Positions 43,420 through 52,789 of a stretch of DNA of 57,746 bases are shown in pieces; position 1 is the first letter of the stretch; each line of letters opens with the position of its first letter. Made by a program: the position numbers and the translations under genes. The notes under the pieces are model-generated. The model had not been told where the DNA came from and did not search any database. It was given only the letters and a program-made list of their open reading frames with translations. Origin of the DNA: Chitinispirillales bacterium (GTDB lineage: Bacteria > Fibrobacterota > Chitinivibrionia > Chitinivibrionales > Chitinispirillaceae); NCBI GenBank assembly GCA_031254105.1, contig JAIRVB010000032.1:1-57746 (forward strand). Direction: 5' to 3'.

Positions 43420-45018
43420 TTACCGCCAAATGCTACTTTCGAAAGCCTCTAATTTACTATCCAGCCCGGCAGAAATTTCCTGTTTTTTATCATCCTTTAA
43501 AAAACTATACCTAATGCTGTTACGCACCATTTGTTTGATTTGATAGTAAGTCAAACCATAACGGCGGACAAGCAGTACATACTGTTCCGCCAGATTTGTG
43601 CGAAGAATACCGGCGTCATCTGTAGAAATAATTAAAGGCACTTCCGCTTTAATATAAAGAATAATCGGGTGCGCGTCATCCTTTACACCCAAAATAAACT
43701 CGTTGCTGGTGAGATTGATCTCAACCGGTATGGAATTCTCCCGCATATGTTTAAGCAGAGCAGAGCTGGATTGTTCAAAAGCTATATCTACGCCATGGCC
43801 GACGCGATCTGCTTTGGCAATATATACAGCTTGAGCGATATGACTGCTTAGTTTTTCCGGCTTAACTAATCCCATAGTCAATTCACCTGCGTGAAGGGTT
43901 GTTTTTACATTTGGATAGACGGAATTTAGTACGGAAAACATTAACATGTGGGCAGTATAATGAGCCATGGAAATCTCACTGTTCTCCGCGGAAACGATGT
44001 TGACCCCTACAACTTTGTTTGAAGAATCGCTGCTTGCCATAAAACCGATATGAAGCTGCGCAAGAACTTTCAGGGGGTCGGAGTTGCGGCTTGCGTAGGA
44101 GAGGTAGCGGGTAACAAGATTTGTGTCCTCAATACTGGCGGAGTCCAGGCTGTCAATATAGTTTCCATAAACTCTCCCCTCATCTTTCCAAGCTTTTTTC
44201 GAATTCATCTCGTTTACAATGGCGCTTATTACATTACGGATTTGGTTTGTATCTGTGGAATTAATGGCGCTCAAAAGACTGTCGTTTTTTCTTCTATAAT
44301 ACGTGGAGTCGCCCATAGCGGTATTTATCTTACCATCACTTACGCTCGGCGAAGTACCCATAATTTCCAGATATTGAACATTTTCATGTACCGCCCGTTT
44401 TTTCAACTCATCAATCAGCGCTACCATATTTTTGCCTGTTGCTGCGCCGAATAATCCAAATGTGTTAAAAAAATGTTCATCTTGAGGGATATTGTAATTG
44501 TAAGAGTGAAAATTCCGGACGGACCATTTATCTATCAATTTGACTTGCAGAGCATGATTTGAGTGTATATGATCCGGAAGCAGCCGAAAGAGAGATATTG
44601 TGTCTTTAGTGTTTTTATCGTACAGTTTGCCGCTCAAAGTATCTACCCATAAAGAATCCACGCATGCCAGTTCATAGTAAGTTTCTGCGTAAACCGAACC
44701 TGTCAAGTGATTATGAAGGTCTGCGCCTTTGGGCATTTGCGCAAAGAATTGTCTCAGTAAAACTTCCTTGTCCTGAATACTTTCAAGGTACTCAGCGGTT
44801 TTAGCGGTATTGTCGTACCGTAAGCTGTCTTCATTTGAGCCAAAATTCGTGCTGCCGTCGGATTTATCTGAGGATTTTGGAGATTTGCCGCTTGCCGGAA
44901 GCGAAGTATTGTGCATGGTTGAATTTGCGGACAATTGTGAATAACCACTGCAGGAAACGAAGAACGTGAAAATACCGATGCTTGCCAAGGTGAAGAAGTA
45001 GTGTTTAAGGATATGCAT
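43420..45018 (-). CDS. Exported adenosine deaminase-like lipoprotein
   Basis: About 532 residues from the ATG at 45018 (GAGAGG just upstream). The signal peptide ends in a lipobox (FFVSC), so the enzyme should sit outside the cytoplasm. After a Ser/Asn-rich linker the deaminase fold begins: the metal pair in GADLHNHLTGS, then TTLHAGE (third His plus catalytic Glu), RVGHGVD and the metal Asp in STDDAG. The zinc ligands and catalytic residues of the adenosine/AMP deaminase superfamily are therefore present. It is longer than cytoplasmic Add (about 330) and resembles secreted ADGF-type enzymes. The probable role is nucleoside scavenging from the medium; the substrate is not certain. Confidence 0.85.
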   Translation of the reverse strand: MHILKHYFFTLASIGIFTFFVSCSGYSQLSANSTMHNTSLPASGKSPKSSDKSDGSTNFGSNEDSLRYDNTAKTAEYLESIQDKEVLLRQFFAQMPKGADLHNHLTGSVYAETYYELACVDSLWVDTLSGKLYDKNTKDTISLFRLLPDHIHSNHALQVKLIDKWSVRNFHSYNYNIPQDEHFFNTFGLFGAATGKNMVALIDELKKRAVHENVQYLEIMGTSPSVSDGKINTAMGDSTYYRRKNDSLLSAINSTDTNQIRNVISAIVNEMNSKKAWKDEGRVYGNYIDSLDSASIEDTNLVTRYLSYASRNSDPLKVLAQLHIGFMASSDSSNKVVGVNIVSAENSEISMAHYTAHMLMFSVLNSVYPNVKTTLHAGELTMGLVKPEKLSSHIAQAVYIAKADRVGHGVDIAFEQSSSALLKHMRENSIPVEINLTSNEFILGVKDDAHPIILYIKAEVPLIISTDDAGILRTNLAEQYVLLVRRYGLTYYQIKQMVRNSIRYSFLKDDKKQEISAGLDSKLEAFESSIWR

Positions 45019-45200
45019 AACGCCTCTCTTTATTAAGTGTAAATGTAAATTTAGACAATTAGACAACAGGTCTTTAAAATACATTCTCTCAACAAAAATG
45101 CGAATATTTTATTACGCTAAAGCACGCAGGGTCATATCTCCGGCAAAATAGTATAGAAATTTTCGTAAAACGCCAAGAAACAATGCGGGATTGTTGCAAC

Positions 45201-46733
45201 TTACTGCATCGCGCTCACTCCGCGGCGCGCGAGAAGCGTTCCGTCACGGGAGTAAAGAGAGAGAAGAGCGTTAATGTAAGTTGTACGCGCTTGCGCTTCA
45301 TCAAGGTTAGCTGAAACAAGGTCGCGCTGAATTTGTAAAACAGCGTAACCTGTGGATTTTCCGGCAGCCATTTTATCCTGCTCAGCCTCAAGTTTTTGCA
45401 GTTGGAGCATGCTTACCTCTTCGGCGGTTTTAATCTGCCTGTGCGCCCTCACAACTTCCATGTGCGCGCTGCGGATCTCATATTCAAGCAGGCGTGAGAA
45501 ATTTTCTATTGACAGCTTCTGCTGCTCTGTAGAAAACACCGCGCGGCGGTGCCTTTCGCGGGCTGCGCCGTTTGTAAGAGGCCAGTTCAAAGTCAGGCCG
45601 GCAGATACAACGGAACTGGGTTGGTCAGGCGTAAGCGCGCTTGAAAAACTTTCTGCGTAAGAGGTGCCCTGAAGCGAGATAAAAAAGTCAAGTTTCGGCA
45701 AAAGCCCGTTTTTTGTTTGCGCTAAATCAAGTTCCCCTTTTTGTGCCTGCATCGACGCGAGACGTAAATCGGGCCTGAACTTACGCGCGGCTTCCAAATG
45801 TTCATCAACGGAATCCGCGCTGCCGAGTGTTTCGGAGGAGCTTTCTGTAAGAGCAAGGCTTGCGTTCCAGAGTTCAGGAGCGTTCATCAGATAGACGAGA
45901 TAGAGCATTTTTTGCTGATAAGCGGTTACAGCGTCAAAAAGCTGCCTCTCTCTCGAAGCAACCTCAGCTTTTATAGCGACAAGATCAATAGGCGCAACGT
46001 TTCCGATTTTGAGCCGCTCTTCCGATTCATACAAAAGCCGCTGAGCCAGTTCAAGCGAGTATTCGTAAATTTTCATCTGTTCGCCGCTTAAAAGAAGATC
46101 CCAGTAAGCGCGTTCCGTATCCCCAAGAAGCCTCTGCGCATAGGCGGCAAGCTCTTCCTCACGAATATTTACGTCAATACTCGCTTTACGAAGCGGAGCC
46201 AAATTCGCGGATGGACTCAGCCCCTGAAGCAGAGACTGCGTAACCGTAATCCCAAAGCTGTTTTGATGTGTAGAGCCGGCCGGAGTTGCCGCGCTAAGCC
46301 TTGATGTTTGCGAAAGCGCGGAAGCGCCGATCCCCAATTCATAATTTGTTCCTGTAGGTAAACTTCCAAAAAGCGAAAGTGACGCTTCGCCCGATTCGGA
46401 AAACGGGATACCGTTGCGTTCGTTATCGCTCATACCGTACTGAGCCCTAAGATGCGGTTCATATATGGAATATTTATTTTCGCTCAAAACCGCGGAAGCG
46501 ATATCGGTATTAATTCTCTCAACTCTTATGAGAGGATTATCCCGCATAGCCCTCTGTAAAGCATCTTTAAGTGATAGTTTCAACGTATCCTTCCCAGATC
46601 CGGCGCTGTTCCCAAACGCGCCGGACACTACACCCACGCACAAAATGATTACAACCGAAAGCTGTTTTGACTTCCTCAAAAAACTGGAAACCGGAAACTG
46701 GAAACTGGAAACTGATTTTATCTCAAGCTTCAT
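45201..46733 (-). CDS. TolC-family outer-membrane efflux protein
   Basis: A 510-residue channel subunit of a tripartite efflux pump. Two OEP repeats are visible: LKDALQRAMRDNPLIRVERI and later ARKFRPDLRLASMQAQKGEL, each with long helices and short strands (KLDFFISLQGTSY, VVSAGLTLNWPL). The N-terminal signal region is odd: the first 20 residues (SVSSFQFPVSSF) are encoded by tandem CAGTTTC-type repeats, before a normal hydrophobic core (LSVVIILCVGVVSGAFG). The ATG overlaps the RND stop (ATGA), so it is the last gene of the adaptor-RND-channel operon. Confidence 0.9.
   Translation of the reverse strand: MKLEIKSVSSFQFPVSSFLRKSKQLSVVIILCVGVVSGAFGNSAGSGKDTLKLSLKDALQRAMRDNPLIRVERINTDIASAVLSENKYSIYEPHLRAQYGMSDNERNGIPFSESGEASLSLFGSLPTGTNYELGIGASALSQTSRLSAATPAGSTHQNSFGITVTQSLLQGLSPSANLAPLRKASIDVNIREEELAAYAQRLLGDTERAYWDLLLSGEQMKIYEYSLELAQRLLYESEERLKIGNVAPIDLVAIKAEVASRERQLFDAVTAYQQKMLYLVYLMNAPELWNASLALTESSSETLGSADSVDEHLEAARKFRPDLRLASMQAQKGELDLAQTKNGLLPKLDFFISLQGTSYAESFSSALTPDQPSSVVSAGLTLNWPLTNGAARERHRRAVFSTEQQKLSIENFSRLLEYEIRSAHMEVVRAHRQIKTAEEVSMLQLQKLEAEQDKMAAGKSTGYAVLQIQRDLVSANLDEAQARTTYINALLSLYSRDGTLLARRGVSAMQ
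46691..46726. repeat. CAGTTTC tandem words inside a coding N-terminus
   Basis: On the coding strand CAGTTTC is repeated (CAGTTTCCAGTTTCCAGTTTCCGG...), forming codons 6-17 of the TolC-like gene. Related CAGTTTTCAG words make up the inverted repeat at 7528-7601. Confidence 0.6.
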
Positions 46734-49700
46734 ACAACTCCCTCTGAAATCTCTTTCTTTTTGCCGATTTTCTGTTCTATAAGCGAATACACCACAGGTA
46801 TGAGCACTAAGGTGATAATGGTTGATACGAAAAGTCCTCCGATAACCACGCGCGCCATTGGCACCTGAGCCTCGCTGCCTTCGCCCAAACCTATCGCCAT
46901 AGGAACAAGGCCAAGGCAGGTTGTAAGGGAAGTCATAAGTATGGGGCGCAGACGGCGTTCACCCGCCATCTCCAAAGCCTGGAATAGTTCTATATTCTCT
47001 TCGTGGCGCAAACGGTTTACAAGATCAACAAGAACAATAGCGTTGTTTATAACAATACCAACCAAAATTATACAACCGATAAACGCTTGAAGCGTAAACG
47101 GCGTCTTTGTGGCAAGCATAATAGCCACAACTCCAATAAGCGAAACAGGTATCGAAAAGAGAACTACAAAAGGATCTTTGAAAGATTCGAACTGACCCGC
47201 CATAACTAGGAATATCAGCACGACCGCCATTACAATGGCAAATACCATTTCGCGCTGCGATTTTTGCTGCTCCTCCCAGTCTCCCCTTATTAGCACCACG
47301 AACTCCTGAGGTATGTATATGTCCTTAATAACTTCCCGCAGATCGGCGACAATGCTTCCCATGTCGCGGCCCGCGTAGTTGAGGCGCACGTTGACGACCC
47401 TCTCCCTGTCGCGGCGTTCCACTCTGGTGGGGCCAACGCCCGACTCGACCCAGGCGGCGGCCTGCAGATTTACAGGCTGGCCGGCTCTGTTAAGCACAGA
47501 GAGGTTGTTCAGGTTGTTCAAACCGCGGCGGTCGTCTTCGGCTAACCTCACTAAAATGTTATACTCCTTGCCGTCAATCCTTATCTTTGTTGATGCGGTG
47601 CCGGCCATGGCGGTTTGCACGGTGGCGCCGATCTGCGCCGCGGTGAGGCCGAGTTCCGCCGCCTTGTTTCTGTCAATCCTCACGCGGTACTCCGGCATTC
47701 CCGCCTCGCGGCTGATCGTCACGTCGGTAACGCCCCTGACCTCCTTTACCGCATCGTTTATCTTCTGCGCGATCTCCTGTCCGGTTTGCAGACCATAGCC
47801 GCGCACCTCAATATTTATGGCTTCATCGGATGAGGTTATGCGCGTCATCATGCTCTGTCCCTCGCGCACGCGGATCGTTGCGCCGGGGATGCCGCGCAGC
47901 GCCTTGCGCAAATCTTCAGCTACCTGCGCCGACGACCGCTTGCGTTCCTTGACAGGTACGAGCGCGGCACGCACCGTGGCGTTGTTCGCTCCGGACGCGC
48001 CAAACCCGCCCGTGCCGCCCATAAACGATATAATGAACTTCGCTTCCGGCACCTCGCGCCTGACGATCTCCTCCACCTGCATGGTGATATCCCTGACCCT
48101 GTCTAACTTCGTGCCCACCTCCATCTCTATGGAAACGCGGACATCGCTCTCATCGGTGGAGGGTGAGAGTTCAACGCCGACCATAGGCAGCGCGTAGAGC
48201 GCAAGGCCGAAAAACATAGCCACAAAAACTACGACTGTGGCGCGGTTTCGCAACGACCACCGGAGTATCCTGCGGTAACGTTTTTCTATTTTAATGTAAA
48301 AATTTTCGGAAGCGCGGAACGCCCTGTCTATGGGAGAGTTTCCGCTGCGGTCCATGCTCTTTGTACTCAGATACCGCGATGAGAGCATAGGCACAAGCGT
48401 TACAGCTACTAAAAGCGAACAGGCTATTGAGAAGCCTATAACAAAAGCAAGAGACATAAACATTATGCCTGTCATACCGCGCATAAATATTACGGGAATA
48501 AACACTACAAGCGTAGTTATCGTACTGGCTAACACGGCTGAGAATACCTCGCTTACACCCTTTACCGCCGCCTCCTTGGCATCTATGCCATGTTCCCGCT
48601 TGTAATATATATTGTCAAGCACGACAATGGCGTTGTCAAGAAGCATTCCTATCCCAAGCGCCAAACCGCCAAACGTCATCATATTAAGTGTAAAGCCGGC
48701 AAAGTATACAAGCGCGAACGTAGCCACTATGGAGATAGGTATCGCGACGCTTATAATCACCGTTGTAGATATATTGCGAAGAAACATCATTAAAATAAAA
48801 ATTGCTATGGCTCCGCCTAAAAGCAGCGACTGCGTAACCGTCTTTATGGCGCGCTCAACATACTGCGCGTTGTCGATAACGACCTCCATCTCAAGCGCGG
48901 GGAAGTCCTGTTTGATGCGCCGCATCTCGCGCCTGACGGCATTTGCCACAGCCACGGTATTGCTGCCGGACTGCTTGCCTATGGCTAAACGGATGCTGGG
49001 CTGCCCGTTTACGCGCACATATACGGAAGCGTCCTCGTATCCGTCAAACACTTCGGCAATATCTGCGATGCGGATGGGTACGCCGCCGGCCACTGTGACT
49101 ACGGTGCCCTTAATATCTTCGATGGAGTTGTATTCGGCAAGCGTGCGGATCATCACATCGCGGTTGCCGGCGATAAGCGACCCCGCCGGGATATTGTTAT
49201 TCTCCCTGCGCAAAGCGCTTACCGCCATGTCGGTTGATATGCCGTAAGCCTCCATGCTCACAGCCTTCAGCGCGACCTGCACCTGCTTCCTGCGCCCGCC
49301 GCGGGCGTCAATTGAGGCCACGCCAGGTATGCGTTCGAGACGGTACTGAATCTGATCCTCAATTATCTGCTGAAGTTCCGACAGATCCTTGCCCTCACCC
49401 ATAAAGGCGATGTTGATGATAGACACTGCCGACATGTCGAATTTTCGTATCAGCGGTCTGTCAACGCCCTCAGGCAGAACAGACATAACGCGGTCTATGC
49501 GGTCGCGCATGTCGTTTACAGCCGCTTCCTGATCCGTCCCCCACGGAAACATTACGCGCACGGTGCTGCGCCCCTCCGTTGATGTAGACGTAATTTCCTC
49601 TATGCCCTGCAAAGCCGACAGCGCCGATTCTATGGGACGCGTGATGAGCTCCTCTACCTCAAGCGGCCCTGCGCCGTCATATGTTGTAACAACCGTAACC

Positions 49701-49846
49701 GCCGGCATGGTGATTTCCGGCATGTAGTCAATCGGCAGGCGTGTAAGCGAGAAGAAGCCGATCACAAGTATAACAAGAAAGGTAACAGCGGTCAGAACAG
49801 GGCGGCGTACCGGAAGCGATACTAATGAACGGTCTTTTATGTCCAT
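46730..49846 (-). CDS. RND efflux pump inner-membrane subunit (HAE1 type)
   Basis: A 1038-residue AcrB/MdtB-like proton-driven exporter. TM1 is VLTAVTFLVILVIGFFSL; the start of the porter domain is TTYDGAGPLEVEELITRPIE. The TM4 relay acids lie in GGLALGIGMLLDNAIVVLDN, and the TM10 region is FVAMFFGLALYALPMV. The second half has FIGCIILVGIVINNAIVLVD and RPILMTSLTTCLGLVPMA. The full-length two-fold repeated structure is intact. It is co-transcribed with the adaptor (124 bases upstream, the gap holding a dispersed repeat) and overlaps the TolC-like gene by four bases. The central part reads more GC-rich than its neighbours. Confidence 0.93.
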   Translation of the reverse strand: MDIKDRSLVSLPVRRPVLTAVTFLVILVIGFFSLTRLPIDYMPEITMPAVTVVTTYDGAGPLEVEELITRPIESALSALQGIEEITSTSTEGRSTVRVMFPWGTDQEAAVNDMRDRIDRVMSVLPEGVDRPLIRKFDMSAVSIINIAFMGEGKDLSELQQIIEDQIQYRLERIPGVASIDARGGRRKQVQVALKAVSMEAYGISTDMAVSALRRENNNIPAGSLIAGNRDVMIRTLAEYNSIEDIKGTVVTVAGGVPIRIADIAEVFDGYEDASVYVRVNGQPSIRLAIGKQSGSNTVAVANAVRREMRRIKQDFPALEMEVVIDNAQYVERAIKTVTQSLLLGGAIAIFILMMFLRNISTTVIISVAIPISIVATFALVYFAGFTLNMMTFGGLALGIGMLLDNAIVVLDNIYYKREHGIDAKEAAVKGVSEVFSAVLASTITTLVVFIPVIFMRGMTGIMFMSLAFVIGFSIACSLLVAVTLVPMLSSRYLSTKSMDRSGNSPIDRAFRASENFYIKIEKRYRRILRWSLRNRATVVVFVAMFFGLALYALPMVGVELSPSTDESDVRVSIEMEVGTKLDRVRDITMQVEEIVRREVPEAKFIISFMGGTGGFGASGANNATVRAALVPVKERKRSSAQVAEDLRKALRGIPGATIRVREGQSMMTRITSSDEAINIEVRGYGLQTGQEIAQKINDAVKEVRGVTDVTISREAGMPEYRVRIDRNKAAELGLTAAQIGATVQTAMAGTASTKIRIDGKEYNILVRLAEDDRRGLNNLNNLSVLNRAGQPVNLQAAAWVESGVGPTRVERRDRERVVNVRLNYAGRDMGSIVADLREVIKDIYIPQEFVVLIRGDWEEQQKSQREMVFAIVMAVVLIFLVMAGQFESFKDPFVVLFSIPVSLIGVVAIMLATKTPFTLQAFIGCIILVGIVINNAIVLVDLVNRLRHEENIELFQALEMAGERRLRPILMTSLTTCLGLVPMAIGLGEGSEAQVPMARVVIGGLFVSTIITLVLIPVVYSLIEQKIGKKKEISEGVV

Positions 49847-49881
49847 TTAAACGGGCGTCTCCAAATATTTATTTTAAATAA

Positions 49882-49970
49882 TAATGCAGAATGCAGAAAT
49901 AAAGTCAAAACATTAATCATCTTTACATTACATAATATCTGTACGTATCATCTTTCTATTTCTGCATTAA
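49882..49970. repeat. Dispersed inverted repeat, copy 3, inside the efflux operon
   Basis: The left arm TAATGCAGAATGCAGAAATA (49882-49901) pairs with the right arm TATTTCTGCATTA (49958-49970) around a 56-base spacer. It lies in the short gap between the adaptor and RND genes. A hairpin here could reduce read-through within the operon. Confidence 0.7.
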
Positions 49971-49971
49971 T

Positions 49972-51180
49972 TTATTTCGCAGCCAGCGGTTCCATTTTCT
50001 TCTCCGGCTCACCCTTCTTTCCTTCGGGGAGTATCACTTTTGAACCGTCGCGCAGGAGGTGCTGTCCTAAAGTGACCACAGTTCCCTCAAGTTCTGCGGG
50101 TGATAAAATCTGAGCGTATGCGCCGTCGTTTATTCCCACTTCAACAGGAACATGTTTTACTTTGGCGCTGTCGCCTACTATAAACACCGAATATTTTCCC
50201 TCTTTCTCAACAAGGGCCGCAGTAGGTACTGCACGCGCGGCATTGTTTTCGTTAAGCGTAATATTTATACGGGCGAACATTCCTGGCTTTAGTAAACGTG
50301 AATCATTGCGAAGCGCGATTTCAACAACAGCGGTTCTTGAAGCGGCCTGAAAAAACGGTGCTACGCGGTGTACTACAGCATTAAAGGATCTGCCCGGTAT
50401 AGCGTCTGTGGTAACTGTGGCGGTCTTACCCTGTTTTATACTTTGATAATCTTTTTCCGAAACCGCAAGCTCCACAAATACGGTGTCAATTCCTACGATT
50501 GTAACAATCGGCCCGCCGGCGGAGAGTAAAGTTCCACCGTCAACGTGGCGCTGAGCGATAAATCCACCTTCGGCTGCTCTCACCTGCGTGTATTCAAAAT
50601 TGGTATTCGCCTGAGAAAGAGCGACCTGACGCTGTTCAAGCTGCGCCTTTGCGAGTTCATGGCGCGATTTTTGAGTTTCGTACTGAGTAGTAAGAGCGTC
50701 AAGCTCAGAGCGGGAAGCGATCCCCTTTTCCACAAGTCCCCGCGCCCGCTCTAACTCCCGCTCAGTGTGGCTAAGCTGCGCCCGCGCTTCCTCAAGAGAG
50801 GCGCGGCTCACTCTTACCTGAGTTTGCGCCTCATCACGCGCGTTACGGTACTGGATGTCATCAATCCTGCCGATTATCTCATTAGCCTTAACCGCGTCTC
50901 CAATACGCTTGTTTATACTCATAAGCCTTCCGCCTACCTTAGCGGAGACAACGTAAGTGTAAGACGCCTTAACCGTTCCCGCAAATTCACGAATATCTAC
51001 CATAGGCCGTATACTCACCTGAGATGTCTCAACCGGTACCGGCGCCCCGCCCCGTCCTGCCCCGGGCCCCCCAGGAGTGATGGATTTTGAATCGGACGCA
51101 GTTAAAACCCGCGCAGCCGCAATAACAGCGACAGCTACTATCCCTATTACCGAAAGCACTGCTTTATGCTTTTTCTTCAT
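49972..51180 (-). CDS. RND periplasmic adaptor (membrane fusion protein)
   Basis: About 402 residues from the ATG at 51180; an in-frame start at 51291 adds an unlikely N-terminus. An N-terminal anchor lies at about 8-27 (AVLSVIGIVAVAVIAAARVL). The HlyD/AcrA modules appear in order: barrel-sandwich half (VSAKVGGRLMSINKRIGDAV), a coiled-coil hairpin (about 95-170, ARAQLSHTERELERARGLVE), the second half (AEGGFIAQRHVDGGTLLSAG), a beta-barrel (GKTATVTTDAIPGRSF) and a membrane-proximal domain. It is the first gene of the efflux operon, linking the RND pump to the TolC-like channel. Confidence 0.92.
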   Translation of the reverse strand: MKKKHKAVLSVIGIVAVAVIAAARVLTASDSKSITPGGPGAGRGGAPVPVETSQVSIRPMVDIREFAGTVKASYTYVVSAKVGGRLMSINKRIGDAVKANEIIGRIDDIQYRNARDEAQTQVRVSRASLEEARAQLSHTERELERARGLVEKGIASRSELDALTTQYETQKSRHELAKAQLEQRQVALSQANTNFEYTQVRAAEGGFIAQRHVDGGTLLSAGGPIVTIVGIDTVFVELAVSEKDYQSIKQGKTATVTTDAIPGRSFNAVVHRVAPFFQAASRTAVVEIALRNDSRLLKPGMFARINITLNENNAARAVPTAALVEKEGKYSVFIVGDSAKVKHVPVEVGINDGAYAQILSPAELEGTVVTLGQHLLRDGSKVILPEGKKGEPEKKMEPLAAK

Positions 51181-51351
51181 ATCGTTTTCCAGTGGTTGAT
51201 TTTTCTTTTGAAAATTTGAACCGGCTGTTTCAGACAGACCGCGGCACGGCTTGGAGAATATTAGACTACGCCGGCAAATCATTTGTGACACTTAGAAAAG
51301 AAAAATAACACTTGCGCAGATTTTTTTCCATTTTTTAGACAGAGAGCTATT

Positions 51352-52194
51352 TTATTGAAAGTCTATCATCTTAGGTTTGTTTCGCTGTCCAAGCTGTTTT
51401 GCGTTCTGAGAACTTATCACTTTTCCGCCCTGCTGTTCAATTTCTAAACGGGCATTTTTAGCGACATTAGCGCCTTTATGCGCAATAACGGCGCTTTGTT
51501 CCAAATTTTCAGGTTTATTTTTAACTGATAATTCGGTGGTTGTCGCTTCCGCTAACATATTTATAATTAACTCTAAGTTAGTCATATTATCCCGTAGGTT
51601 TTCTTTTTTGAGATTTTTATGCTTTTTATATTCGTTGATTGTCATTCCACTCCATGTCTTAGTCATCAAATCTGTTAAAAAAGCATACTCCCGTCCTTTT
51701 TTCACTCCCGACTTATCCCACTCATCAGTCAATGCCTTTCTGACTTCTATAGATTTTATACGCTGATTTATCCAATTTTCGCTGTAACCTAAACGGCGGT
51801 AATTTTGTATAGCGCGGTCGATAGACAGCTCCGGATCAACTATTTCATCAATACGCTCACGGCCGACTTGGGCAAGCCATATTTTGAACGGTTCGGCTTT
51901 TTTACTGGGTATAGACTGGATAAGGCGCAGGATTTGTTCGGTATCAGCAACGTCTGTGAGCCGCATTTTGCCGTCTGGAGCAAGCATTTTCAAACCGTGA
52001 CAATTTGTCACGGTTTGGTTACCCTCTGCTTTCAGACGCTCTTTTAGTTTGCGCCAGTATGCTGCGGGATCTGTACTTTCGGTAAGCACCGCGACAACAT
52101 CAACTACCGAAAACAACCACTTCTGCGAACCCTCATCCCACTCGGCGCGAACTTGCTTCCGCTCGAAAAGTTTGATCCCGTTTTTGGGAGCCAT
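51352..52194 (-). CDS. Bro-N domain protein (phage antirepressor-like), copy 1
   Basis: A 280-residue protein; the ATG has GAGAGG eight bases upstream. The N-terminal half is a Bro-N domain (IKLFERKQVRAEWDE, FSVVDVVAVLTES, LTDVADTEQILRLIQSI, PFKIWLAQVGRERIDE), a DNA-binding module of phage antirepressors and DinD-like proteins. The C-terminal half (RAIQNYRRLGYSENWINQ, TDLMTKTWSGMTINEYKKHK) matches the rest of the DinD-like family. A close paralogue lies 0.6 kb upstream with a near-identical central part and leader. The probable role is DNA-damage or prophage-type regulation; the target is unknown. Confidence 0.82.
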   Translation of the reverse strand: MAPKNGIKLFERKQVRAEWDEGSQKWLFSVVDVVAVLTESTDPAAYWRKLKERLKAEGNQTVTNCHGLKMLAPDGKMRLTDVADTEQILRLIQSIPSKKAEPFKIWLAQVGRERIDEIVDPELSIDRAIQNYRRLGYSENWINQRIKSIEVRKALTDEWDKSGVKKGREYAFLTDLMTKTWSGMTINEYKKHKNLKKENLRDNMTNLELIINMLAEATTTELSVKNKPENLEQSAVIAHKGANVAKNARLEIEQQGGKVISSQNAKQLGQRNKPKMIDFQ

Positions 52195-52382
52195 TGTATT
52201 ATCCTCTCAATTTTCCGCGATTGTTATGACAAACGCGGGAATAGGTTAGGGGTAGAGTGAATTGGTTTTGAGAGTTGTAAAGGGAAGTTTAGGCTTGTAC
52301 TTGCGTTCTGTTTTGTTATTATGACGTATAAAATAACATTTTGCCGTAGTAGGTGAGGATTTTTCTTAGTGGCTTAACAATG
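52195..52382. repeat. Leader duplicated with Bro-N copy 1
   Basis: About 190 bases upstream of copy 1 match 53624-53812 upstream of copy 2 with only scattered differences, including the words GGTTTTGAGAGTTGTAAAGG and CTTGTACTTGCGTTCTG. The duplicated unit therefore includes promoter, leader and gene. Confidence 0.85.
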
Positions 52383-52398
52383 GAAGTAATGTGAATAC

Positions 52399-52752
52399 TC
52401 AAAGTATCTTACCATCATACAATTGTTTAAGCGGAAAAATTAAATCCTGGCTTTTACCCCAAACGATATTACCATTCTCAATTTTGAATTTTTTGAAATT
52501 GCTTTCATCCAAATAAGAACGAATCGCAGGGTGCATGGATTTTTTTAAGAACTCGCCAAAATTGACCTTTCGTTCTACATCATCGCTGAATGTAAGACAA
52601 ACACTGTAAGCGCCGGCAAAAACAGCTTGCACTATTTTCGGCAGAACGAAAGCGCTCTCGTTAATTTCATATTCTAAGGTTATTTTCATAAACGTTAAAC
52701 GTTTATTCACTTTCACAAAAAGGATGTTTTTATGGTAAATAAAGTAATCCAT
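52399..52752 (-). CDS. DUF2442-like protein
   Basis: 117 residues, or 96 if the start is the ATG at 52689. The C-terminal 65 residues follow the DUF2442 pattern: VCLTFSDDVERKVNFGEFL, a long helix, NFKKFKIENGNIVWGK, then DLIFPLKQLYDGK. Neither start has a strong ribosome-binding site. The usual DUF4160 partner is not adjacent; it lies between the two Bro-N copies. It may be an orphan antitoxin-like gene. Confidence 0.6.
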   Translation of the reverse strand: MDYFIYHKNILFVKVNKRLTFMKITLEYEINESAFVLPKIVQAVFAGAYSVCLTFSDDVERKVNFGEFLKKSMHPAIRSYLDESNFKKFKIENGNIVWGKSQDLIFPLKQLYDGKIL

Positions 52753-52789
52753 CCATTTTTCTACTATCCCTTGTTTATTAACAATTTGT

